DNA of 64,000 nt from Dactylosporangium sp. AC04546 (GTDB lineage Bacteria > Actinomycetota > Actinomycetes > Mycobacteriales > Micromonosporaceae): contig NZ_JAHYSG010000071.1 in NCBI RefSeq assembly GCF_022095675.1, positions 1-64,000 on the forward strand. The letters are read 5' to 3'. Made by a program: the position numbers and the translations under genes. This document shows, piece after piece, positions 41,561 to 52,574 of this stretch. Position 1 is the stretch's first letter; the number at the start of each line of letters is the position of its first letter. The notes beneath the pieces are model-generated. The model was not told where the DNA came from. It saw only the letters and a list, made by a program, of their open reading frames with translations, and ran no database searches.

Positions 41561-43078
41561 TTACCCGGAAGTGATCGCTTCGAGCAGATCCTTCGCACTC
41601 GGGCATTTGTCGAACAGCGCACCGACATGCTTCTTGGTCCCTCGTTCGGGCTCCATCATCGGCACCCGCACCAGGGACTCCCGGCCCACGTCGAAGATGA
41701 CCGAGTCCCAGCTCGCGGCCACCACCTCGGCGGGGTACTTCGCGAGGCAGCGCCCGCGGAAGTAGGCCCGGGTGTCGTCCGGCGGCTCGACGATCGCGCG
41801 CTGGACCTCCTCCTCGGAGAACAGCGTCGCCATCGAGCCGCGCGCGACAAGGCGCTGGTAGAGCCCCTTCTCGGGGCGGACGTCGGAGTACTGCAGGTCG
41901 ACGAGCTGCAGCTTGTGGGACGACCAGCCGAGCGACTCGCGCTCCCGGTAGCCCTCCAGCAGCCGCAGCTTGGCGACCCAGTCGAGCTCGCCGGCGCACA
42001 GCATCGGGTCGCGCCCGAGGCGGTCGAGCACGCTCTCCCAGCGGTCGAGGACGTCGGCGGTGATCTCGTCGACGTCGCCGCCCTGGCGCTGCTCGACGAA
42101 GGCGCGGGCCCGCTCGTAGAAGGCCCACTGGATGTCGAGCGCGGTGAGGCGGCGGCCGTCGCGCATGCGGATGAGGTGCTTGAGCGTGGGGTCGTGGCTG
42201 ACGTGCTTGAGCTCGGTGACCGGGTCGGCGATGCCCAGGTCGGCGGAGAGCACCTTCTCCTCGATCATCGCGAGGATGAGGGAGGTGGCGCCGACCTTCA
42301 GGTAGGTCGAGATCTCCGACAGGTTGGCGTCGCCGATGATCACGTGGAGGCGCCGGTACTTGTCGGCGTCGGCGTGCGGCTCGTCACGCGTGTTGATGAT
42401 GGGGCGCTTGAGCGTGGTCTCCAGGCCGACCTCGACCTCGAAGAAGTCGGCGCGCTGCGAGAGCTGGAAGCCGGGGCCGGAGCCGTCCTGCCCGATGCCG
42501 ACCCGACCCGCCCCGCACACGATCTGCCGGGTGACGAAGAACGGGGTGAGGTGCATGACGATGTCGGCGAACGGCGTCTGCCGGCGCATCAGGTAGTTCT
42601 CGTGGGCGCCGTAGGACGCGCCCTTGTTGTCGGTGTTGTTCTTGTACAGGTGGATCGGCAGCGTGCCGGGGATCGTCGCCGCCCGCCGGGCCGCCTCCGC
42701 CATCACCCGCTCGCCGGCCTTGTCCCAGAGCACGACGTCGCGCGGGTTGGTCACCTCGGGCGTGGAGTACTCCGGGTGGGCGTGGTCGACGTAGAGGCGG
42801 GCGCCGTTGGTCAGTATCACGTTGGCCAGGCCCAGGTCCTCGTCGGCGAGGGCCTCCGCCGGGTCGTAGAGGGCACCCGAGTAGGTGAACCCGCGTGCGT
42901 CGCGCAGCGGGGACTCCTCCTCGTAGTCCCACCGGGCCCGGCCGCCCTTGGTGAGCTCGGGCCGCGCCCCGTAGGCGTTGACCACTTGGGAGGAGGTCAC
43001 CATCGGGTTGGCCCCCGGCTGGCCGGGCACCGATACGCCGTACTCGACCTCGGTGCCCATCACGCGCCGCACACTCAT
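41561..43078 (-). CDS. dop: Depupylase/deamidase Dop
   Basis: Protein of 505 residues, related to PafA. Metal/ATP Glu in MGTEVEYG (E10), nucleophile-type Asp in [12 protein letters not shown] (D98), and the long Dop-specific loop at about residues 38-80 between them. It removes Pup from tagged proteins; with a Glu-ending Pup its deamidase step would be idle. ATG 43078 has TAGGGT six bases upstream, so dop-pup(-prcBA) is probably expressed from a leaderless promoter separate from arc. Confidence 0.96.
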   Translation of the reverse strand: MSVRRVMGTEVEYGVSVPGQPGANPMVTSSQVVNAYGARPELTKGGRARWDYEEESPLRDARGFTYSGALYDPAEALADEDLGLANVILTNGARLYVDHAHPEYSTPEVTNPRDVVLWDKAGERVMAEAARRAATIPGTLPIHLYKNNTDNKGASYGAHENYLMRRQTPFADIVMHLTPFFVTRQIVCGAGRVGIGQDGSGPGFQLSQRADFFEVEVGLETTLKRPIINTRDEPHADADKYRRLHVIIGDANLSEISTYLKVGATSLILAMIEEKVLSADLGIADPVTELKHVSHDPTLKHLIRMRDGRRLTALDIQWAFYERARAFVEQRQGGDVDEITADVLDRWESVLDRLGRDPMLCAGELDWVAKLRLLEGYRERESLGWSSHKLQLVDLQYSDVRPEKGLYQRLVARGSMATLFSEEEVQRAIVEPPDDTRAYFRGRCLAKYPAEVVAASWDSVIFDVGRESLVRVPMMEPERGTKKHVGALFDKCPSAKDLLEAITSG

Positions 43079-43084
43079 GTCACA

Positions 43085-43090
43085 ACCCTA
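43085..43090 (-). promoter_or_regulatory. -10 TAGGGT of dop
   Basis: Six bases before the dop ATG; leaderless arrangement. Confidence 0.5.
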
Positions 43091-43155
43091 GTCGCACGGA
43101 CCGGCGCTCACCCCACACCGGGCGGGCCAGTTTGCCGGAAGGACCGTTGAAAGGG

Positions 43156-43190
43156 CGGCGGGCGGTGACCGGATCGGTCGCCGCCCGCCG
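43156..43190. terminator. Hairpin terminator after arc
   Basis: 16-bp stem with one G-U pair and a 3-base loop, 14 bp after the arc stop codon. It separates arc from dop. Confidence 0.7.
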
Positions 43191-43204
43191 TCGATGAGCT
43201 CGTG

Positions 43205-44971
43205 TTACAGGTACTGGCCGGTGTTCGTGGCCGTCTCTATCGACCGGCCGGCCTCGGCGCCCTTGCCGCCGGAGACGAGCGTGCGGATGTACACGATCCG
43301 CTCGCCCTTCTTGCCGGAGATGCGCGCCCAGTCGTCCGGGTTAGTGGTGTTCGGCAGGTCCTCGTTCTCGCGGAACTCGTCGACGCAGGAGTCGAGCAGG
43401 TGCTGCAGGCGCATGCCCTTCTGCCCGTTGCCGAGGAAGTCCTTGATCGCCATCTTCTTGGCCCGGTCCACGATGTTCTGGATCATCGCGCCGGAGTTGA
43501 AGTCCTTGAAGTACAGGACCTCCTTGTCACCGTTGGCGTAGGTGACCTCCAGGAACCGGTTCTCCTCGGTCTCGGAGTACATCCGCAGGACGACGGCGTC
43601 GATCATGGCGAGGACCGTGGCCTCGGACGATCCGCCGTGCTCGGCGAGGTCGTCCTTGTGCAGCGGCACGGTCTCCAGGATGTACTTCGAGAAGATGTCC
43701 TTGGCCGCCTCGGCGTCCGGACGCTCGATCTTGATCTTGACGTCCAACCGGCCCGGGCGCAGGATCGCCGGGTCGATCATGTCCTCGCGGTTCGAGGCGC
43801 CGATGACGATGACGTTCTCCAGCCCCTCGACGCCGTCGATCTCGCTCAGCAGCTGCGGCACGATCGTGTTCTCGACGTCGGAGGAGACCCCCGAGCCACG
43901 GGTCCGGAACACCGAGTCCATCTCGTCGAAGAACACGATGACCGGCGTGCCCTCGCTGGCCTTCTCACGGGCCCGCTGGAAGATGAGCCGGATGTGCCGC
44001 TCGGTCTCGCCGACGTACTTGTTGAGCAGCTCCGGACCCTTGATGTTGAGGAAGTAGCTGGTCTGCCGCTCCTCGCCGCGCTTCTCGGCGATCTTCTTGG
44101 CCAGCGAGTTGGCCACCGCCTTGGCGATGAGCGTCTTGCCACACCCGGGCGGGCCGTAGAGCAGAACGCCCTTCGGCGGTCGGAGCAGGTGCTCCCGGAA
44201 CAGTTCGGCGTGCAGGAAGGGCAGCTCCACGGCGTCGCGGATCTGCTCGATCTGCCGGGAGAGGCCGCCGATGTCGTGGTAGTCGACGTCGGGCACCTCC
44301 TCCAGGACGAGTTCCTCGACCTCGCTCTTCGGGATCCGCTCGTAGGCGTACGCCGAGCGGGGCTCGATCATGAGCGAGTCACCGGCGCGCAAGGGCGCGT
44401 CGGCGAGGATGTCCGCCAGGTGGACGATCCGTTCCTCGTCGGCGTGCGAGATGACGAGTGCCCGGTCGCCGCCCTCCAGGACCTCCTTCAACATGACGAC
44501 CTCACCGACCCGCTCGAACCCGAGCGCGTCGACGATGTTGAGGGCGTCGTTGAGCAGGACCTCCTGGCCTCGGCGCAGCTCCTCGGTCTCGATCGCCGGG
44601 GAGACTGCCACGCGCAGCTTGCGCCCGCCTGTGAACACGTCGACGGTGCCGTCGTCGTGGCGGGCGAGGAAGACGCCGTAACCGCTCGGCGGCTGTGCCA
44701 GGCGGTCCACCTCTTCCTTCAGCGTCACGATCTGGGCCCGGGCCTCCTTGAGGGTGGCCACGAGCCGCTCGTTGTTTTCGGTCAGCCGGGCAATCTGCGC
44801 CTGCGCTGCGGCGAGCCGCTCCTCGAGCTGTCGCACGTGTCGAGGCGTCTCCGTCAGCTTGCGCCGCACCAGGGCGAGTTCCTCTTGAAGAAACGCGACC
44901 TGCGTGGAGAGATCGTGGGCGTCCTTCTCCCATCGTGCGGCGCGCGTCTCCGCGTCGTCGCTGCGTGCCAC
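43205..44971 (-). CDS. arc: Proteasome-activating AAA ATPase Arc (Mpa)
   Basis: Protein of 588 residues. N-terminal coiled coil (about residues 12-75) that captures Pup, then tandem OB domains and an AAA module: Walker A GPPGCGKT (273-280), Walker [14 protein letters not shown] near [17 protein letters not shown]. The C-terminus ends TGQYL, the gate-opening tail that docks into PrcA pockets. It unfolds pupylated proteins into the core. The GTG start is preceded by GGGGAGGTGG. Confidence 0.96.
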   Translation of the reverse strand: MARSDDAETRAARWEKDAHDLSTQVAFLQEELALVRRKLTETPRHVRQLEERLAAAQAQIARLTENNERLVATLKEARAQIVTLKEEVDRLAQPPSGYGVFLARHDDGTVDVFTGGRKLRVAVSPAIETEELRRGQEVLLNDALNIVDALGFERVGEVVMLKEVLEGGDRALVISHADEERIVHLADILADAPLRAGDSLMIEPRSAYAYERIPKSEVEELVLEEVPDVDYHDIGGLSRQIEQIRDAVELPFLHAELFREHLLRPPKGVLLYGPPGCGKTLIAKAVANSLAKKIAEKRGEERQTSYFLNIKGPELLNKYVGETERHIRLIFQRAREKASEGTPVIVFFDEMDSVFRTRGSGVSSDVENTIVPQLLSEIDGVEGLENVIVIGASNREDMIDPAILRPGRLDVKIKIERPDAEAAKDIFSKYILETVPLHKDDLAEHGGSSEATVLAMIDAVVLRMYSETEENRFLEVTYANGDKEVLYFKDFNSGAMIQNIVDRAKKMAIKDFLGNGQKGMRLQHLLDSCVDEFRENEDLPNTTNPDDWARISGKKGERIVYIRTLVSGGKGAEAGRSIETATNTGQYL

Positions 44972-45161
44972 GTCCCACCTCCCCGGGGGCTTTGAACGTT
45001 GTGCTCTAACACTAACTGCTGATCGCCGGTTCGGGCCCCCTCGAACACGTGCGCCACAGGGTGTTTACAAATCCTGCGGGCTCAACGCCCCTGTGCGGGA
45101 CCCTTTTCCGACCCTCTGCGGTGTGCGTCACGGGCCCCTGCGCGCCCTGCGGGGTGTCGGG

Positions 45162-45167
45162 TAGCGT
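45162..45167 (+). promoter_or_regulatory. -10 TAGCGT of ferredoxin
   Basis: Seven bases before the GTG at 45175; leaderless arrangement. Confidence 0.5.
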
Positions 45168-45174
45168 CGTACCC

Positions 45175-45474
45175 GTGAGCACCGAGACCGCCGAGCAGAC
45201 CGCCCTCGAAGTGTGGGTTGACCAGGACCTGTGCACCGGCGACGGCCTGTGTGTGCAGTATGCCCCGGAGGTCTTCGAGTTCGACGTCGACGGCCTCGCC
45301 TACGTGAAGGGGCTCGACGGCGAACTGCGCCTGGCGCCCGGCAGCCGGGTCGGCGTGCCCGCTCACCTGCGGCTGGAGGTCATCGACGCGGCCAAGGAGT
45401 GCCCCGGCGACTGCATCCACGTCCGCCGCGCGACCGACGACGCCCCCGTCGCCGGCCCCGGCGCGGACGACTAG
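45175..45474 (+). CDS. Single-cluster ferredoxin
   Basis: Protein of 99 residues. Cys residues at DQDLCTGDGLCVQYAPEVF and ECPGDCIHV form an iron-sulfur site of the actinobacterial 3Fe-4S/4Fe-4S ferredoxin type that usually serves cytochrome P450s. The spacing (C-x5-C ... C-x3-C) leaves four ligands. No P450 is encoded nearby, so the partner is unknown. It is divergent from arc, and three bases separate it from the convergent gene at 45478. Confidence 0.83.
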   Translation: MSTETAEQTALEVWVDQDLCTGDGLCVQYAPEVFEFDVDGLAYVKGLDGELRLAPGSRVGVPAHLRLEVIDAAKECPGDCIHVRRATDDAPVAGPGADD

Positions 45475-45477
45475 TGG

Positions 45478-48189
<2,712 letters not shown>

Positions 48190-48250
48190 CGATGCTACGG
48201 GTTGCTCGGCGCCGGGCGCTGCGCCGAGAGTTTTCGTCGTACCCCTCGCT

Positions 48251-48256
48251 TAACCT
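48251..48256 (+). promoter_or_regulatory. -10 TAACCT of RecB-like gene
   Basis: Seven bases before the ATG at 48264; leaderless arrangement. Confidence 0.5.
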
Positions 48257-48263
48257 CTTGGGC

Positions 48264-49124
48264 ATGACGGTGCCTGTCAGTACCTCCCTGCCCACCTTGT
48301 CGCCGTCGCGTGCCGCCGACTTCAAGACCTGCCCCCTGCTCTACCGGTTCCGCAGCATCGACCGGCTGCCCGAGCGCCCGACCCCCGACCAGGCCCGCGG
48401 CACCCTGGTCCACGCGGTGCTGGAGACCCTCTTCGACAGCCCGGCCGGCGAGCGGACCCCCGACCGCGCGGCCGAGCTGGTCGAGCCCCAGTGGCAGCGC
48501 CTGCTCGCCGAGCAGGAGGACCTCGCCGAGCTGTTCGACGGCACGCCGCTGACCACCGAGGAGTTCCTGTCCGGCGCCCGCGAGCTGCTCGGCGGCTACT
48601 TCGCGGTCGAGGACCCCAACCGCCTGGAGCCGGCCGAGCGGGAGGCCTATGTCCAGGCGGAGGTCGACGGCCGCCTGGTGATCCGCGGCTACATCGACCG
48701 CCTCGACGTCTCCCCCGCCGGCGACCTGCGCGTCGTGGACTACAAGACCGGCGGCGCGCCGCGCGAGGCGTTCGAGGCCCGCGCGATGTTCCAGCTGAAG
48801 TTCTACGCCCTGGTCCTGTGGCGCACCCGGGGCGTCGTGCCCCGGGTGCTGCGCCTGATGTATCTGCGCGACCGCGAGATCTGCGACTTCTCGCCGGACG
48901 CGGACGAGCTGGCCCGCTTCGAGCGCACCCTCCTGGCGCTCTGGCAGGCCATCGACCGGGCCACGACGGACCGCGACTTCCGGGCGCAGCCGAGCCGGCT
49001 GTGCGCGTGGTGCGCCCACCAGGCGCTGTGCCCGGCGTATGGCGGCACGCCCCCGCCGTTCCCGGAGGCTCCGGCGCTGCCCCCGGAAGCGGAGGAGGAG
49101 CCTCCGGCCGGCCGCGACGAGTAG
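48264..49124 (+). CDS. RecB-family PD-(D/E)XK exonuclease
   Basis: Protein of 286 residues. It begins SLPTLSPSRAADFKTCPLLY, has the nuclease core GYIDRLDVSPAG and LRVVDYKTGG (D...DYK) and a C-terminal Cys cluster LCAWCAHQALCP which with Cys23 should hold a 4Fe-4S cluster as in AddB/Cas4-like nucleases. There is no helicase domain. It corresponds in position to Rv2119 of M. tuberculosis. Divergent from the S2P-trmI operon. Confidence 0.88.
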   Translation: MTVPVSTSLPTLSPSRAADFKTCPLLYRFRSIDRLPERPTPDQARGTLVHAVLETLFDSPAGERTPDRAAELVEPQWQRLLAEQEDLAELFDGTPLTTEEFLSGARELLGGYFAVEDPNRLEPAEREAYVQAEVDGRLVIRGYIDRLDVSPAGDLRVVDYKTGGAPREAFEARAMFQLKFYALVLWRTRGVVPRVLRLMYLRDREICDFSPDADELARFERTLLALWQAIDRATTDRDFRAQPSRLCAWCAHQALCPAYGGTPPPFPEAPALPPEAEEEPPAGRDE

Positions 49125-49144
49125 CGCCCTGCCCCGGGACGAGG

Positions 49145-49333
49145 CTCGGGCTCGGGCTCGGCACGGGCTCGGGCTCGGCACGGGCTCGGGCTCGGCACGG
49201 GCTCGGGCTCGGCACGGGCTCGGGCTCAGCACGGGCTCGGGCTCAGCACGGGCTCGGGCTCAGCACGGGCTCGGGCTCGGCACGGGCTCGGGCTCGGCAC
49301 GGGCTCGGCACGGGCTCCGGCTCGGCACGGGCG
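49145..49333. repeat. 17-bp minisatellite, about nine units
   Basis: Tandem copies of CTCGGGCTCGGCACGGG, nine nearly perfect, plus a truncated and a variant unit. Three consecutive middle units carry CTCAGC instead of CTCGGC. The 17-bp period is not a multiple of three, so it is not coding. The plus strand has regularly spaced GGG runs able to form G-quadruplexes. Confidence 0.85.
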
Positions 49334-49618
49334 GCTCGAGGCGGGCGGGGCTCGGCTCGGCACGGTTCCTGGCCGCGCCCGTCCGTCGGTGGGCTCGACC
49401 CAGGCTTCCGGCCGGCGGCCGACGGCCGCACACGCCGGCTCCACGGACCCGGCCCGCCCCGCGCGAGCAAGCCTGTGCCCGCCCCGAGTCCGGCCGCCGT
49501 CATCGCCGCCTCCGTCACCGGAGCGACCATCAATCCGTGGGGCGGGCTTCGCAAAGAGCGCGAAACCGGCAAATGTTCGCAACCGGGGATGCGATGCGGC
49601 CGCCGCGCCCGAGCCGCT

Positions 49619-49676
49619 CCATGATCGAGGGAAACTTCTGGTCGCTATGACAGCCGGATGTTTCCCTCGATCATGG
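49619..49676. repeat. 58-bp palindromic repeat, intact copy
   Basis: Perfect 17-bp arms (CCATGATCGAGGGAAAC and complement) around a 24-base centre. A degenerate copy lies at 14024-14081 on the opposite strand. The rest of 49125-49782 shows no gene. Confidence 0.75.
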
Positions 49677-49770
49677 ACGCCATCGTGGTCGCCGCGGGGT
49701 GGAGGGGTCTCATCCTTGAGCACGAGGTCGATGTCGGGCTCGGCGATGACCTCTGTGCTCATGCAGCGGA

Positions 49771-49776
49771 TACCGT
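49771..49776 (+). promoter_or_regulatory. -10 TACCGT of histidine kinase operon
   Basis: Six bases before the GTG at 49783; leaderless arrangement. Confidence 0.5.
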
Positions 49777-49782
49777 CAGTGT

Positions 49783-50991
49783 GTGCGCGTGCTGGAGCGG
49801 GTCCGTCTCTCGCGGCGGGAGCCGTTCGTCCAGGACGTGCTGCTCGCGCTGCTGCTGATCGTCGTCAGTGACGGGCTCACCACGATCGCCACCACGGCGT
49901 TCGGGACCAAGGACCTCGCGCTCCAGCTCATCTTCGACACGATCGGGCTCGCCGTCGTCGCCGTGCGGCGCAGATGGCTCTGGGTCGCCGTCTGGGTCAC
50001 CGCCGTGCACTCCGTCGTGCCGCTCGTCAGCGGGATGCCGCTGGTCAGCGGCGGGCTCGGGATCATCGTCATGACGTACACCGTGGCCGCCCACCTGTCG
50101 CTGCGCGCGGCCCTGGGCGCCTCGGCGCTCATCTGGGTGCCGGGGACCGGGCTGGCCGCGGTGCTCGGGCGGGCCGACGACACGCCGTTCGTGCCGGAGA
50201 CCCGCATCTTCCTCATCTTCAACGCCATGAGCGCCCTGGTGTGCTTCACGGTCGGGCGGTCGGTCGCGACCCGCCGGGCGTACATCGCCGCGCTCGAGGA
50301 CCGGGCCCGCACGGCCGAGACCAGCCAGCGGGCGCTCACCGACAAGGCCGTCGCCGAGGAGCGCCGGCGCATCGCGCGGGAGCTGCACGACGTCGTCGCG
50401 CACCACGTGAGCGTCATGGGGGTGCTGGCGACCGGGTCGCGGCGGATGCTGTCGCGGGACCCGGCGGCGGCCGACGAGGCCCTGGCGACCATCGAGGAGA
50501 CGGGGCGGACCGCGTTACGGGAGATGCGGCGGCTGCTGAGCGTCCTGCGCACCGAGGCCGAGCCGGCCGGGGAGCTGGAGCCGCAGCCGGGGCTGGCCGG
50601 CGTGGAGGGCCTCGTGGAGCAGATCCGCGAGGCGGGGCTGCCGGCGGTGCTGCGGGTCGAGGGCGACCCGGAGCCGATGGACCCGGGCGTGTCGCTGACG
50701 GTGTACCGCATCGTGCAGGAGGCGCTGACGAACGCGCTGAAGCACGCGGGGGCGGCGAGCGTCGAGGTACGGCTGGTGTTCAGCCGCACCGACGTGGTGG
50801 TCGAGATCTGCGACACGGGGCGCGGTCCGCAGCTCGGCACCGCGGCCATCGGCCACGGCCTGCTCGGCATGCGGGAGCGGGTCATGCTGTACGGCGGGAC
50901 GCTGCGCACCGGGCCCCGCCCGGGAGGCGGCTACCGTGTCCACGCGAGGATCCCCCTCGAGAGCGCGTCCGAAAGGCAGTTGGCGAGTTGA
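49783..50991 (+). CDS. Sensor histidine kinase, NarL-partner type (HisKA_3)
   Basis: Protein of 402 residues. About four to five membrane helices with short loops occupy residues 15-165, followed by the HisKA_3 dimerisation helix RRIARELHDVVAHHVSVMGV with phospho-acceptor H202 and a HATPase domain (QEALTNALKHAG). The lack of a large extracellular domain suggests that it senses something in the membrane or works with the neighbouring transporters. Overlaps the regulator gene by 4 bp. Confidence 0.9.
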   Translation: MRVLERVRLSRREPFVQDVLLALLLIVVSDGLTTIATTAFGTKDLALQLIFDTIGLAVVAVRRRWLWVAVWVTAVHSVVPLVSGMPLVSGGLGIIVMTYTVAAHLSLRAALGASALIWVPGTGLAAVLGRADDTPFVPETRIFLIFNAMSALVCFTVGRSVATRRAYIAALEDRARTAETSQRALTDKAVAEERRRIARELHDVVAHHVSVMGVLATGSRRMLSRDPAAADEALATIEETGRTALREMRRLLSVLRTEAEPAGELEPQPGLAGVEGLVEQIREAGLPAVLRVEGDPEPMDPGVSLTVYRIVQEALTNALKHAGAASVEVRLVFSRTDVVVEICDTGRGPQLGTAAIGHGLLGMRERVMLYGGTLRTGPRPGGGYRVHARIPLESASERQLAS

Positions 50992-51662
50992 CCGACGCAC
51001 GTCCCATCCGGCTGTTGCTCGTCGACGACCAGCCCCTGCTGCGCACCGGATTCCGGATGGTGCTCGGCGGCGAGCCCGACCTCGACATCGTGGCCGAGGC
51101 CGGTGACGGCGTCGAGGCGGTCGAGCTGGCCCGCCGGCTGCTGCCCGACGTCGTGCTCATGGACATCCGGATGCCCCGGATGGACGGTGTGGCCGCGACG
51201 CGGACCATCGTCGACGCGAAGCTGCCGGTGCGAGTGCTGATCCTCACGACGTTCGACCTGGACGAGTACGTGGTCGGGGCGCTGCGGGCCGGGGCCAGCG
51301 GGTTCCTGGCCAAGGACGTGCCGGCCGACGACCTGGTCACGGCGATCCGCACGGTGGCGGCCGGCGAGGCCGTGGTGGCGCCCCGCATCCTCAAGCGGCT
51401 GCTCGACAAGTTCGCCGACGCGCTGCCCGACCCCGACGCTCCCCCGCCGCGGGACCTGCGGGTGCTCACCGACCGGGAGCGTGAGGTACTGGTGCAGCTC
51501 GCCCGGGGCCTGTCCAACGCCGAGATCGCCAAGGCGCTGTCGGTGAGCGAGACGACCGTGAAGACGCACGTCGGGCATGTGCTGACCAAGCTCGGGCTGC
51601 GCGACCGGGTGCAGGCCGTCGTCCTCGCCTACGAGACGGGCCTGGTCCGTCCCGGGTCGTAG
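50988..51662 (+). CDS. NarL/LuxR-type response regulator
   Basis: Protein of 224 residues. Receiver domain with LLVDDQPLLRTGF, phospho-acceptor D59 (VVLMDIRMPRMDG) and the Lys in GFLAKDV; C-terminal LuxR HTH LTDREREVLVQLARGLSNAE and then TVKTHVGHVLTKL. The TTG start at 50988 overlaps the kinase stop (TTGA); no better start is in frame. It is the partner of the kinase upstream and may control the two export systems that follow. Confidence 0.9.
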   Translation: MTDARPIRLLLVDDQPLLRTGFRMVLGGEPDLDIVAEAGDGVEAVELARRLLPDVVLMDIRMPRMDGVAATRTIVDAKLPVRVLILTTFDLDEYVVGALRAGASGFLAKDVPADDLVTAIRTVAAGEAVVAPRILKRLLDKFADALPDPDAPPPRDLRVLTDREREVLVQLARGLSNAEIAKALSVSETTVKTHVGHVLTKLGLRDRVQAVVLAYETGLVRPGS

Positions 51663-51663
51663 T

Positions 51664-51682
51664 CGCCTCCTCCCCACGGAGG
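51664..51682. terminator. Short stem-loop after response regulator
   Basis: Seven-bp stem CTCCTCC/GGAGGAG with a 4-base loop just after the stop codon. Weak terminator candidate. Confidence 0.4.
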
Positions 51683-51812
51683 AGCACCACCTAGGGATCA
51701 GGGTCCTCCACAGGGAGTAGCCCGGTTTAGCGCCCACGAACGACGGCCAAGGTGCGCCGACCCCGTAGCGTGAGGTGGTCAAGTGGACCACTTTCCGAGG
51801 GGGACAAAGAGC

Positions 51813-52571
51813 GTGACCACGACAGTCACGACCGGGCAGGCGGTCGCCGCCCGCGCGGTGGACGTGTGGAAGGTGTACGGCAGCGGAGAGGCCCAGGTCA
51901 TCGCGCTGCACGGGGTGAGCGTCGACCTTGAGCGCGGGCACTTCACCGCCATCATGGGCCCGTCGGGCTCCGGCAAGTCGACGTTGATGCACACGCTCGC
52001 GGGCCTGGACTCGGTCACCCGCGGTGACGTCTTCATCGGCGACACCAAGCTCACGGGGATGTCGGACGGTGACCTGACCAACCTGCGGCGCACGAAGGTC
52101 GGGTTCATCTTCCAGCAGTTCAACCTGCTGCCGACGCTGACGGCCGAGGAGAACATCCTGCTCCCGCTGTCGATCGCGGGCCGCAAGCCGGACAAGGCGT
52201 GGTACGACACCGTGATCACCACGGTCGGGCTGCGCGACCGGCTCGGGCACCGGCCCAGCCAGCTCTCCGGCGGCCAGCAGCAGCGCGTCGCGTGCGCGCG
52301 GGCCCTGGTGGCGCGGCCGGAGGTCATCTTCGCCGACGAGCCGACGGGCAACCTCGACTCGCGCTCCGGCGCCGAGGTCCTGTCGTTCCTGCGCAACTCG
52401 GTGCGGGAGTTCGGCCAGACGATCGTCATGGTGACCCACGACCCCAACGCCGCGTCGTATGCGGACCGGGTCATCTTCCTGGCCGACGGCAAGATCGTGG
52501 ACGAGCTGCTGGAGCCGACCGCCGACGCGGTGCTCGACAAGCTCAAGGGCCTGGACAAGGCGGGCGAGTAG
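51813..52571 (+). CDS. ABC transporter ATPase (MacB/LolD type), copy 1
   Basis: Protein of 252 residues. Walker A GPSGSGKST, Q-loop FIFQQFNLLPTL, signature LSGGQQQRVACARAL, Walker B VIFADEPTGNLDSRSG. It powers the FtsX-type permease encoded 3 bp downstream. GTG 51813 has GAGGGGG nine bases upstream; a GTG at 51783 would add ten residues. TAGCGT at 51766-51771 is the probable -10. Large parts of the DNA are identical to copy 2. Confidence 0.92.
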   Translation: MTTTVTTGQAVAARAVDVWKVYGSGEAQVIALHGVSVDLERGHFTAIMGPSGSGKSTLMHTLAGLDSVTRGDVFIGDTKLTGMSDGDLTNLRRTKVGFIFQQFNLLPTLTAEENILLPLSIAGRKPDKAWYDTVITTVGLRDRLGHRPSQLSGGQQQRVACARALVARPEVIFADEPTGNLDSRSGAEVLSFLRNSVREFGQTIVMVTHDPNAASYADRVIFLADGKIVDELLEPTADAVLDKLKGLDKAGE

Positions 52572-52574
52572 ACG

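Noticed and set aside
49045..49650. Long open frames across the 17-bp repeat on both strands
   Set aside because: The repeat has no stops in any frame, so it stays open by composition; the products are Ala/Arg/Gly/Ser low-complexity and no start signals exist.
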